Source of the DNA: Caldilineaceae bacterium
GTDB taxonomy: Bacteria; Chloroflexota; Anaerolineae; Caldilineales; Caldilineaceae
Assembly: GCA_028819675.1 (NCBI GenBank)
Contig: JAPPKT010000272.1
Location: forward strand, 1-7,524
DNA: 7,524 bases
Reading direction: 5' to 3'
Shown here: piece after piece, positions 1 to 6,274 of the stretch
Layout: the number at the start of each line of letters is the position of its first letter
Position numbering within the stretch: position 1 is the stretch's first letter
Position numbers and translations under genes: made by a program
The notes under the pieces: generated by a model
Told to the model about the DNA's origin: nothing
Database searches by the model: none
The model's input: only the letters and a program-made list of their open reading frames with translations

Positions 1-893
1 GTGCCGCCGAGCTGGCGGCTGGTTACTTCGTGGGGATGCTCCTGCGAAGTCAGGTAGACGACGGCTTCGGTGTTGCTGATGCGGATGCGACCCTTGGAGC
101 AGAGGAGGTCGAGTTCGAAATTGACCAGTGTTCGCTGGGAGATTTCGATGTGGGCGCGGACGCCGTTGGTGAAGTGGAGATAGGCGGAGGCGCCGGGATC
201 GGTCGTGGGGTCGTGGCCGCCGTCGCCAAGGTATTCGGTGCGGTCCTCGTAGCCCTCCTCCATGCCGCCGATCAGCCAGTCGGGCGCGGCGCCGGCATAC
301 ATGCAGACGGTGTCGACCAGGTGTGTGCCGTTGCGAAAGAGCATGGCGCGCTGGCCGCCGAGATGGGCGTTTATGCGGGTGAGGGAGCCGATGCGGCCTT
401 CTTCGATGATGGAGAGGGCCTGGCGCCAGAAGGGATCCCAGCGCCGGCCATGGTTTACGCACATTTTAGTGCCGTTCTTCTCGATGGCGGCCAGCGTGCG
501 GTCGGCGTCGGAGAGGGTCGTGGCTAAGGGCTTTTCGCAATAGACTGCGGGGACGCCGGCCTCGGCTGCGTCGACTACCATCTGAGTATGGAGGTGGTCT
601 GAGGTGACGACGCTGAGAATGTCGAGGTTTTCCTTTTCCAGCATGGCGCGGTAGTCGGTGTAGTGCGCGGCTGGGCCCCAGTTTTTGTCGTACAGGGTCA
701 GTAACTCAGGGACCAGTTCGCAGACGGCAACCACTTCGGCGCGGGGATGGGCGGCGTAGGCGGAAGCGTGCGAGTGGGGCTGAGGGTGGCGGGTGGACCA
801 GAGGTCGTAGCGCGGCGGCGACTGGCCGATGCCGGTGAGGCCGATGATGCCGGCCCGGTAGACCTTGTCATTAGATTGATTGGTAACGGTCAT
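1..893 (-). CDS. Gfo/Idh/MocA family oxidoreductase (C-terminus cut by window edge)
   Basis: Seen: an uninterrupted frame of 297 codons starts at ATG 893-891 and runs off base 1 with no stop. An AAGGGG Shine-Dalgarno lies 5 nt upstream of the ATG. The N-terminal Rossmann fold begins AGIIGLTGIG (residues 14-23). It is followed by an unusually long stretch before SHASAY (41-46) and the second strand AEVVAVCE (52-59). The Glu-Lys-Pro motif is at 120-122, with K121 the expected catalytic lysine. NGTHLVD (188-194) supplies the His/Asp pair (H191, D194) of the C-terminal sandwich domain. Family knowledge: these are NAD(P)-dependent dehydrogenases, reductases or glycosidase-like enzymes acting on sugars, inositols and related polyols in the cytoplasm. 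The long glycine-loop insertion and the SHA-x-x-Y segment resemble the oxidoreductase at 2161-3198, so the two may be subfamily relatives. About 50-90 residues are probably missing, judging from its 345- and 386-aa neighbours. The substrate is unknown. It is the most downstream visible gene of the putative operon. Confidence 0.93.
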   Translation of the reverse strand, partial: MTVTNQSNDKVYRAGIIGLTGIGQSPPRYDLWSTRHPQPHSHASAYAAHPRAEVVAVCELVPELLTLYDKNWGPAAHYTDYRAMLEKENLDILSVVTSDHLHTQMVVDAAEAGVPAVYCEKPLATTLSDADRTLAAIEKNGTKMCVNHGRRWDPFWRQALSIIEEGRIGSLTRINAHLGGQRAMLFRNGTHLVDTVCMYAGAAPDWLIGGMEEGYEDRTEYLGDGGHDPTTDPGASAYLHFTNGVRAHIEISQRTLVNFELDLLCSKGRIRISNTEAVVYLTSQEHPHEVTSRQLGG

Positions 894-934
894 GATAGCC
901 CCTTGTTTGCTCTTGTTTGCCGCCATTGGAGATG

Positions 935-959
935 CCGGCAGTTGTTGACTTGGTGCCGG
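935..959 (-). other. Small hairpin just after the stop of the 386-aa oxidoreductase gene
   Basis: CCGGCA (935-940) and TGCCGG (954-959) can pair around a 13-nt loop, immediately after the TAA stop (962-960) in the minus-strand transcript. No T-run follows, so read-through into the last oxidoreductase gene is expected. TGCCGGCA (933-940) is itself an 8-bp palindrome, so alternative pairing is possible. Its role is uncertain. Confidence 0.25.
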
Positions 960-2120
960 TTACGGTTTTTCCTGCTCCGCTTCACTTCTCCAGACAACGT
1001 AGGGATTCTCGCGATTTTGCAGCGGGAAGTCGACGCGGGCGCGCAGGCGCTGCGACTCGTGGATGGCCATGATCATTTCGAGGACGGCGCGAGCGTCGCG
1101 GCCGTTGGTTACGGCGGTTACCTGGCGGTCTTCCTCGATGGCGCGGATCAGTTCTTCAACGAATACCCGGTTGTTAAGTTGAAACTTCTCGGAAACGGAA
1201 CGGGGCTGGCCGTCGGGATTCAGGTCCCAGTCGGGCAGGGTGATGCGTTCCCAAGCGCCGTCGCGGTCACCGGGGAGCCAGAGGCGGTAGGGGTAGTGGT
1301 AGAGTTCGCCAAGGGGGGCGAGGCGGATGGAGAGGATGCCGGCGGAGCCGTGGATTTCGAGGCCGAGCCAGTTGACCTGCTCGCGGGTGTCGGTATCGTC
1401 GCTGCGGTAGGAGTCGAGATGGGCGGTGACGCCGTTGCGGAATACGAAGTATGCGGCCAGGCCGTTACCGGCGATGGGGCCGACGCCTTCGTCGCCTTCA
1501 TAGATGTCGGCGAGGGTGAGCTCGCGACCGTCCTGGGTGACGTGGGCGTGGGCCCAGGCGACTTCTGAAGCGGCGAAGAAACGGATATTGTCGAGGAGAT
1601 GGGGGCCGAGAACGACGAGGTCCATGGCGCCGGCGCGGTGGTCGGCTTTGCCGTGGCGGCGGATCATCCGGACTTCGCCGATGAGGCCGTCTTCGATGAG
1701 CTTTTTTGCGTGCAGCTCGTAGGGGTTGGCGCGGCGGTGGGCGACGGCGATGCGGGTGTTGTGCTTTTCGCAGGCGGCGAGCATGGCGTCGGCTTCGGCG
1801 AGTGTGCGGGAGAAGGGCTTTTCGCTGAAGATGCCCTTTACACCGGCTTCAGCGCAAGCGATGACCATGCCGGCGTGCTGGTCGACCCAGCGGGGGCAGA
1901 CGGCGACCAGGTCCAATTTCAGCTGCGTCAGCATGTCGCGATAGTCGGCGAAGGTGTTGGGGGCGCCGGTGCGCTGGGCGGCGGCGGTGCGTCCCTCTTC
2001 GTCGGGATCGGCGACGGCGACGACCTCGACGTTGGGCAGGCCCTGGAAGGCGGTGTCGAGATGGTGCCCGTAGTTGCCGCGTCCGGTATGGCCGATGATT
2101 GCGGCGCGGTAGTTTGGCAT
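960..2120 (-). CDS. Gfo/Idh/MocA family oxidoreductase, 386 aa
   Basis: Seen: a complete frame from ATG 2120-2118 to TAA 962-960, with GGAG 6 nt before the start. The N-terminus reads AAIIGHTGRGNYGHHLD (residues 6-22), a Rossmann glycine loop, followed by VEVVAVADPD (31-40). That strand ends in an acidic residue, as expected for binding the NAD(P) ribose. The Glu-Lys-Pro motif is at 100-102 (K101 the likely catalytic lysine). GPHLLD (172-177) gives the H174/D177 pair of the substrate domain. The tail NGRDARAVLEMIMAIHES (339-356) matches the GRD...LE.I.AIH.S ending of the oxidoreductase at 2161-3198. Length is normal for the family (330-400 aa). Family knowledge: oxidation, reduction or epimerisation of sugars, polyols and sugar acids using NAD(P). 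The glycine loop differs from those of the two flanking paralogues, so it probably has a distinct substrate or catalyses a distinct step. It lies 40 bp after the upstream oxidoreductase and 66 bp before the next, consistent with co-transcription. Substrate not determinable. Confidence 0.95.
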   Translation of the reverse strand: MPNYRAAIIGHTGRGNYGHHLDTAFQGLPNVEVVAVADPDEEGRTAAAQRTGAPNTFADYRDMLTQLKLDLVAVCPRWVDQHAGMVIACAEAGVKGIFSEKPFSRTLAEADAMLAACEKHNTRIAVAHRRANPYELHAKKLIEDGLIGEVRMIRRHGKADHRAGAMDLVVLGPHLLDNIRFFAASEVAWAHAHVTQDGRELTLADIYEGDEGVGPIAGNGLAAYFVFRNGVTAHLDSYRSDDTDTREQVNWLGLEIHGSAGILSIRLAPLGELYHYPYRLWLPGDRDGAWERITLPDWDLNPDGQPRSVSEKFQLNNRVFVEELIRAIEEDRQVTAVTNGRDARAVLEMIMAIHESQRLRARVDFPLQNRENPYVVWRSEAEQEKP

Positions 2121-2136
2121 CGAGAACTCCGCAAAA

Positions 2137-2164
2137 CAGTGGTCAGTGGTTAGTTGTTAGTTAT
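2137..2164. repeat. Four degenerate tandem 7-bp repeats in an intergenic spacer
   Basis: Seen on the plus strand: CAGTGGT, CAGTGGT, TAGTTGT and TAGTTAT in direct succession. The first two units are identical, the third differs from the second at two positions and the fourth from the third at one. The tract fills most of the 40-bp spacer between two oxidoreductase genes and includes the TAA stop (2163-2161) of the upstream one. The AT-richer composition contrasts with the surrounding GC-rich DNA. I infer a short-sequence-repeat family member of the kind scattered between genes in some bacterial genomes. Whether it is dispersed in this genome cannot be seen here. Confidence 0.6.
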
Positions 2165-3198
2165 TCTCCGGTTGAGCGGATTTCGAGCTCGTCCAGGCCT
2201 TCGGCGAGGGGGAGCTGCACCTGCGTGCCGGTCTTGTGGGAGACGTGGATGGCGGTGATGACTTCGAGCGCTTTGAGGCCGTCGCGGCCTGTGGATACGC
2301 TTTCGCGGTCTTCGAGCAGGCAGTCGATGCTCTCGCGGGTGGCGGAGTAGAAGTAGTCGTCGAGCGTGAACTCGGCGGGCATGTCGGGGATGGGTTCGAA
2401 ATCGTAGCGGGTGCCGTAGCCTTCGTCGGCCTCGACGAGGGGGCCGTATTCCCAGAGGCCGCGGCGTTCGCTGAAATGGATGCGGCCTTCGGTGCCGGCT
2501 ATCTTGGTGTAGCCGAGGGATTCCTTGCGCTCGGCGATGCAGTCGATGAAGACGACGACGCCGTCTGAGCAGGCGACCATGCCGGCGCCGCCCGGGTCGG
2601 CGACGGTTTCGGTGTTGAGGTAGCCGGAAACGAGCTGGGGCTGGGCGTCGGTGAAGAAGAAGGCGTAGTCGACGGTGTGGGTGCCGTTGGTGAGGAGGGG
2701 GCGGCAGCCCTCGTAGGTTATGGTTTTGACGCGGCCGACGGCGCCGTCGTCGATCATGCGCTTGATGCGCTGGTAGTGGGGGAGGAAGCGGCGGGTGTGC
2801 TCGGTGATGAGGCGGGTGCCGCTGCGGTCGCAGGCCTCCACCATCTTGCGGCCCCAGGCGACGCTGGTGGCGAGGGGCTTTTCGACCATGACGACCTTGA
2901 TGCCGGCTTCGGCGGCTTCGATGACGGGATGGTGATGGTAGAGCGTGTTGGTGGTGACATCTACGATATCCAAGCGGGCGTTTTCGTACATGTCGACGGC
3001 GGTGGGATAGCGGTGCTCGGGCTCGATCTCCCATTCGTCGCCGAACTGTTGGAGCCGCTGCGGGTCGATGTCGGCTATGGCGACGAGTTCGGCGTCTTCG
3101 CAGCGCCGGTAGCCGGCAGCGTGGGAGAAGGGTCTGTGTCCGAGTCCGCCGATTGGGCCGGCGCCGACGATTCCGACTCTGACTTTGGCATTTGACAT
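2161..3198 (-). CDS. Gfo/Idh/MocA family oxidoreductase, 345 aa
   Basis: Seen: a complete frame from ATG 3198-3196 to TAA 2163-2161, with AGGAG 7 nt before the start. The Rossmann motif GAGPIG spans residues 12-17. A short insertion with SHAAGY (25-30) follows, then AELVAIADIDP (36-46), whose acidic strand end contacts the cofactor ribose. The Glu-Lys-Pro motif is at 106-108 (K107 the expected catalytic lysine). NGTHTVD (171-177) carries the H174/D177 pair. The C-terminal VSTGRDGLKALEVITAIHVS (301-320) is the usual closing segment. Family knowledge: cytoplasmic NAD(P)-dependent dehydrogenase or reductase of sugars, inositols or derivatives. Its SHA-x-x-Y element after the glycine loop recalls the gene ending the window (1-893) rather than its immediate neighbour (960-2120), so the three copies do not look like a simple recent tandem duplication. 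The gap to the upstream GNAT gene is 44 bp. The stop codon overlaps a heptamer repeat tract. The exact substrate is unknown. Confidence 0.95.
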   Translation of the reverse strand: MSNAKVRVGIVGAGPIGGLGHRPFSHAAGYRRCEDAELVAIADIDPQRLQQFGDEWEIEPEHRYPTAVDMYENARLDIVDVTTNTLYHHHPVIEAAEAGIKVVMVEKPLATSVAWGRKMVEACDRSGTRLITEHTRRFLPHYQRIKRMIDDGAVGRVKTITYEGCRPLLTNGTHTVDYAFFFTDAQPQLVSGYLNTETVADPGGAGMVACSDGVVVFIDCIAERKESLGYTKIAGTEGRIHFSERRGLWEYGPLVEADEGYGTRYDFEPIPDMPAEFTLDDYFYSATRESIDCLLEDRESVSTGRDGLKALEVITAIHVSHKTGTQVQLPLAEGLDELEIRSTGE

Positions 3199-3242
3199 GG
3201 GTTTGCTCCTGGGGCTGCAGTACTCTTCGCAGAGGGAGGCGA

Positions 3243-3725
3243 TTATTCCTTGTCTGCGGAGATTGGCATGATGTAGTGGATCTGGCGGGCTACTTCCCGG
3301 AAGCCGAAGTCGGGGTAGAAGTGGGCGCCGACGTCATTCTGGTCGAGGGTCTCGATGCGGGCGTAGGTCAACCCTTGGGCGGCGAAGTAGGCGACGGCTT
3401 CTTCAAGCAGACGACGGCCAATTCCCTGTTGCTGGTATTTGGGCAGGACGGCGAAGTTGGGGATGCCGCCGATGCCGGCGTCTTTGTCGACGCGTGTGGT
3501 GACGTAGCCGACAGTTTGGCCGTCGACTTCGGCGACGAGAATGCCGTCAGCATTGGCTGCGGCGTCGTCGTCGATGTGGCGAACTTTGCGCCAGCGCCAG
3601 TCTTTACCGCGGATAATCCCGTACAATTTCTCGATGTTCTGGTCAATGGAGACGCCGTCAAAGCAGATGGCTGTAATCGTCTTCAGGGTTTCGAGGTCGG
3701 ACGGTCGATAGCGTCGTATTTCCAT
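3243..3725 (-). CDS. GNAT family N-acetyltransferase, 160 aa
   Basis: Seen: a frame from ATG 3725-3723 to TAA at 3243-3245, with AGGAG ending 6 nt before the start. It begins MEIRRYRPSDLETL, the usual GNAT opening strand and helix. GILVAEVDGQTVGYVTTR (61-78) forms the central strands. IPNFAVLPKYQQQGIGRRLL (88-107) contains motif A: Q98-x-x-G101-x-G103 is the acetyl-CoA pyrophosphate-binding loop. YPDFGF (137-142) is the typical C-terminal motif. Length is normal for a single-domain GNAT. Family knowledge: transfer of an acyl group from acetyl-CoA to an amine of a small molecule, antibiotic, or protein N-terminus or lysine. The acceptor is not predictable from this sequence. It lies between the propeller protein and the oxidoreductases (60-bp and 44-bp gaps), so it could acetylate an amino sugar intermediate. 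Equally, it could be an unrelated gene carried in the same transcript. No signal peptide; cytoplasmic. Confidence 0.93.
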   Translation of the reverse strand: MEIRRYRPSDLETLKTITAICFDGVSIDQNIEKLYGIIRGKDWRWRKVRHIDDDAAANADGILVAEVDGQTVGYVTTRVDKDAGIGGIPNFAVLPKYQQQGIGRRLLEEAVAYFAAQGLTYARIETLDQNDVGAHFYPDFGFREVARQIHYIMPISADKE

Positions 3726-3785
3726 CGAACACTCCTGCGAGGCGTTGCGGTCGGGGCGGCTAGGCCAGCGTTAGTCGGTTTTCCC

Positions 3786-5252
3786 TCACTCCACAAAGCG
3801 GAAAGAGTAGATGTCGGCATCCTGGAGCGAGAAGCGCAGGCGAACCAGTTCGCCGCTAAACGGGCTCACATCGGCGCCGTGTGTCCAGCGTACGGTCCGA
3901 TCGAGGTCATCGCCGAGGAGCTGGATGCAGTCGTCAAGGGCATAGCCCTCTATGGGCAGGTCGACCTGTCCGTGCAACAGTTCTACGCGCACGCTGCCAG
4001 CGGCGGAGGCGGAGAAGTTCAGTTCCAGGTTTTGGCCCGTAAATCTGATGGGCTTGGTGATCATCTCGCCGCCGCTGGGGGGTGCATGGAGCGACACGAA
4101 ACCGTCCATGCGGAGGGTGTAACGGCGCTGGCTTACACTCTGACCGCGCCAATAGCCTTCGCTGACGTACATTGACAGCTCATCGGGGGCGCCGTCGAAC
4201 TGGGAGCGGGTGGGGACGAGGCCCCAGTTCTGGTAGTTGTCGCCGTAGGTCCAATTGCCCTCGGGCCGCAGGCCGGGGCGGATGAAGGCTTCGGGCCAGA
4301 TGTTGAATTCCATGCCGTCGCGGCTGCTCATGAAAAGGCCGTCGGTGAGGGCTGCGCCGTAGCGCTCGCGGGCGTCGGCGCGCATGCGGCGATGTTCCGG
4401 TTCGGGCAGGTCTTCGATGGCAGGCGACCAGGGGCGCTCGACGTAGCGGGCGGGGAAGCCGACGAAGAGGTGGGGGGCGCGGAAGTAGGGCGTGACCTGG
4501 TTGGTGTAGAGCTCGGCGATGCGGGTGGGGTTGTAGTCTATGAAGACGGGCTCGGTCCAGTTGATGAAGTCGGACGAGACGCAGGTCATGATGTCGCGAC
4601 CGTGGCGGAAGTCGCGATGGTAGTCGCGGTATTCGCCGCGTTCTGCGTCCCAGAAGGCCAGATTCTGGGAGTCGAAGTAGCCCTTGGTGATGACGGGTTC
4701 GTCGCGCATCCGGGTCCAATGGAGGCCGTCGGGTGAGCTGAGTGCGAAGAGGCCTTTGTAACCCCTGTTGTTGGCGAGCGCTTTGTATCTTTCGGAGGCG
4801 GGCGCGTCGGGATTGGGGTCCTTGAAGGGCACGAAGTTGATGGCGGGGCTGCTGTCGTCGCGGGCGTCGAGGATGATGTTGTTGTTGCGGGAGCCGTCGA
4901 ATTCGACGAGGCCCAGGTCCGGCTTGGTCCAGTTGACGCCGTCGCTGCTTTCGGCTACGCAGACGACTTCGGGGTGGGCGAATTCGAGGGAGCCGGAGTC
5001 ATGGGTGAAGTGCCAGCCGCGGTAGTACATGAGGTAGCGGTCGCCGTCCTGGAAAACGGTGACGTAGCCGGAGGCGTTGCCCTCCCAAGGAGCGTCGGTT
5101 TCGAGGGCGACTTCCTGGGGCACGGGGCGGTGGAGGCGCAGCTCGGCGTCGCGGGACAGGGCGGCGATGAGGTAGTCGTCTACCATGAGCTCGCGACGGG
5201 AGCCGATGTGGATTCCCGCGCCGGGCTCGATGTTTCTGAGTGGATTGGTCAT
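3786..5252 (-). CDS. GH32/GH43-like beta-propeller protein, 488 aa
   Basis: Seen: a complete frame from ATG 5252-5250 to TGA 3788-3786, with AGGGAG 6 nt upstream. There is no signal peptide or membrane segment. The N-terminus has RRELMVDDYLI (19-29) and PWEGNASGYVTVFQDGDRYLMYYRG (55-79). Blade-like S-x-D-G-x-x-W repeats follow: ESSDGVNW (101-108), SSPDGLHW (172-179), SSDFINW (226-232) and SSRDGMEFNIW (309-319). These are typical of five-bladed propeller glycosidases and related proteins. Residues from about 400 to the end look like a separate beta-rich domain, as in the C-terminal sandwich of GH32 enzymes. Family knowledge: relatives are often annotated glycosyl hydrolase family 32/43-like or hypothetical, and most lack a biochemically proven activity. 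Candidate acidic residues include D25, D26 and D104, but I cannot identify a catalytic pair. The context of sugar-type oxidoreductases supports a role in glycoside or oligosaccharide processing, probably in the cytoplasm. It could alternatively be a non-catalytic sugar-binding protein. Confidence 0.8.
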   Translation of the reverse strand: MTNPLRNIEPGAGIHIGSRRELMVDDYLIAALSRDAELRLHRPVPQEVALETDAPWEGNASGYVTVFQDGDRYLMYYRGWHFTHDSGSLEFAHPEVVCVAESSDGVNWTKPDLGLVEFDGSRNNNIILDARDDSSPAINFVPFKDPNPDAPASERYKALANNRGYKGLFALSSPDGLHWTRMRDEPVITKGYFDSQNLAFWDAERGEYRDYHRDFRHGRDIMTCVSSDFINWTEPVFIDYNPTRIAELYTNQVTPYFRAPHLFVGFPARYVERPWSPAIEDLPEPEHRRMRADARERYGAALTDGLFMSSRDGMEFNIWPEAFIRPGLRPEGNWTYGDNYQNWGLVPTRSQFDGAPDELSMYVSEGYWRGQSVSQRRYTLRMDGFVSLHAPPSGGEMITKPIRFTGQNLELNFSASAAGSVRVELLHGQVDLPIEGYALDDCIQLLGDDLDRTVRWTHGADVSPFSGELVRLRFSLQDADIYSFRFVE

Positions 5253-5295
5253 GGTTAGCTCCCTTTGCGCCCTATGCTGGCTGGCTTTGTCGGCG

Positions 5296-5316
5296 GCCGC
5301 TGCTTACGGGAGCGGC
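5296..5316 (-). other. Small hairpin between aldo/keto reductase and propeller genes
   Basis: Plus-strand GCCGCT (5296-5301) and AGCGGC (5311-5316) pair around a 9-nt loop. In the minus-strand transcript this hairpin would form about 19 nt after the aldo/keto reductase stop. No T-run follows it, so it is not a convincing rho-independent terminator. It may be a minor RNA-stability element or a chance inverted repeat in GC-rich DNA. Confidence 0.25.
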
Positions 5317-5334
5317 TGCGGGTGGGCTGTCGGG

Positions 5335-6201
5335 TCAGGCCGGTGACACGCCGATGCGGTCGAGCCGTTTCCTGGCTTCGGCGTAGACGTCCGGGGAAAG
5401 TGGGCCGGCGAGCGCGGCCTGTGCGTTTTCGGCGAGGTGGGCTGGATTGGTTGTGCCAACGATATTGGTGTGGACGTCAGGATGCGTGAGGGTGTAGCGC
5501 AGCACGAATGAGGTGTCGCTTTCACCCTCTTGCTTGAGCTCGTCCAAGCCCGCTTTTGCAAAGGCCTGCCAGCGGTCGGCATTGCCGAGGCCGACGCCCG
5601 GCTTGCCGAGGGCGACGCCGCCGCGGATGATGGTGCCGGCGCCGGCCTGCGCGGTTGTGGTGAGCCAGTCTTCGTGGTCGCGCTCGAGGGCGGAGTAGGG
5701 GATCTGGTAGACGTCGAAGACGTCCCATTCGAGGTAGGTAGGCAGGTGGGGCAGGGTGGTGGACATGCCGATCCAGCGAACTTTGCCCTGGGCGCGCATG
5801 TCCTGCAGCGCCTGCACGAGTTCTCCCTGCTCACATTGGGCTACGGTCGGGTTGTGCAGCTGCATTATGTCGACGGAGTCGACGCGCAGGCGTTCAAGGC
5901 TTTCGTGGAGGCCGCGGAAGGCGTTCTCCCTGGTCCAGATGTGGCCATCGGGGTGGCAGCCGCATTTGGTGGCGAGGACAAATTCGTCACGGCGGTGGCG
6001 AAGGTAGCGGCCGATCATTTCTTCGCTGTTGCCGTAGTCGTTGGCTGTGTCGATGAAGTTGATGCCGGCGTCGAGGACGGCGTTGAGCTGGGCGTTCATC
6101 TCTTCGTCGGTCATGGCACGGCGATGGCCGGCGCCAAATCCGAGCCGGGTAACTTCCAAGCCGGTACGACCGAGGGTTGCGGTTGGGAGGATATGGGACA
6201 T
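5335..6201 (-). CDS. Aldo/keto reductase, 288 aa
   Basis: Seen: a frame from ATG 6201-6199 to TGA 5337-5335. The frame is open further upstream to an in-frame ATG at 6474. I chose 6201 because an AGGAAAGG sequence sits 6 nt upstream, the protein then begins with the typical ATLGRTGLEVTRLGFGAG segment, and the upstream part is low-complexity and overlaps the dioxygenase gene. The catalytic tetrad is complete: D51 and Y56 in FIDTANDYG, K79 in LATKCG and H116 in QLHNP. VRWIGMST (141-148), the barrel strand after it and SFVLRYTLTHPDVHTNIVGTTNPAHLAEN (231-259) complete the barrel and the NADPH-binding end. Length is slightly short for the family (280-330 aa). Family knowledge: NAD(P)H-dependent TIM-barrel enzymes interconverting carbonyls and alcohols of sugars, aldoses and aldehydes in the cytoplasm. 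In this cluster it may act on the same carbohydrate as the Gfo/Idh/MocA enzymes. The precise substrate is not evident. Confidence 0.95.
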   Translation of the reverse strand: MSHILPTATLGRTGLEVTRLGFGAGHRRAMTDEEMNAQLNAVLDAGINFIDTANDYGNSEEMIGRYLRHRRDEFVLATKCGCHPDGHIWTRENAFRGLHESLERLRVDSVDIMQLHNPTVAQCEQGELVQALQDMRAQGKVRWIGMSTTLPHLPTYLEWDVFDVYQIPYSALERDHEDWLTTTAQAGAGTIIRGGVALGKPGVGLGNADRWQAFAKAGLDELKQEGESDTSFVLRYTLTHPDVHTNIVGTTNPAHLAENAQAALAGPLSPDVYAEARKRLDRIGVSPA

Positions 6202-6207
6202 CGGGAG

Positions 6208-6215
6208 CCTTTCCT
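6208..6215 (-). promoter_or_regulatory. Ribosome binding site deciding the aldo/keto reductase start
   Basis: Minus-strand AGGAAAGG ends 6 nt before ATG 6201-6199. Its position supports that codon over the in-frame upstream ATG at 6474. Confidence 0.7.
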
Positions 6216-6274
6216 GGTCTGTCCTCGATTTGAAGAGCTTTGTCACGGAAGCCAAAGACCTGCGGCCGTTGTGG

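Noticed and set aside
902..920. Two copies of CTTGTTTGC one base apart upstream of the last oxidoreductase gene
   Set aside because: Only two 9-bp copies are present and there is no dyad or other regulator-site feature, so chance duplication is as likely as an operator.
944..972. TTGACT resembling a plus-strand -35 box
   Set aside because: No -10-like hexamer follows at a suitable distance, and no plus-strand gene lies downstream.
747..2153. Two long plus-strand open frames (747-1568 and 1599-2153)
   Set aside because: Both are almost wholly antisense to clear Gfo/Idh/MocA genes, and their translations are low-complexity G/V/A/D-rich sequence without motifs.
2150..3034. A 294-codon minus-strand frame overlapping the 345-aa oxidoreductase
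   Set aside because: It is an alternate frame of the same strand with an arginine/histidine/proline-rich translation. The oxidoreductase frame carries all the family motifs.
3192..4175. A 327-codon open frame on the plus strand
   Set aside because: It lies antisense to the GNAT and propeller genes and spans the gap between them. Its glycine-, valine- and aspartate-rich translation is typical of antisense frames of GC-rich genes, and it has no recognisable domain.
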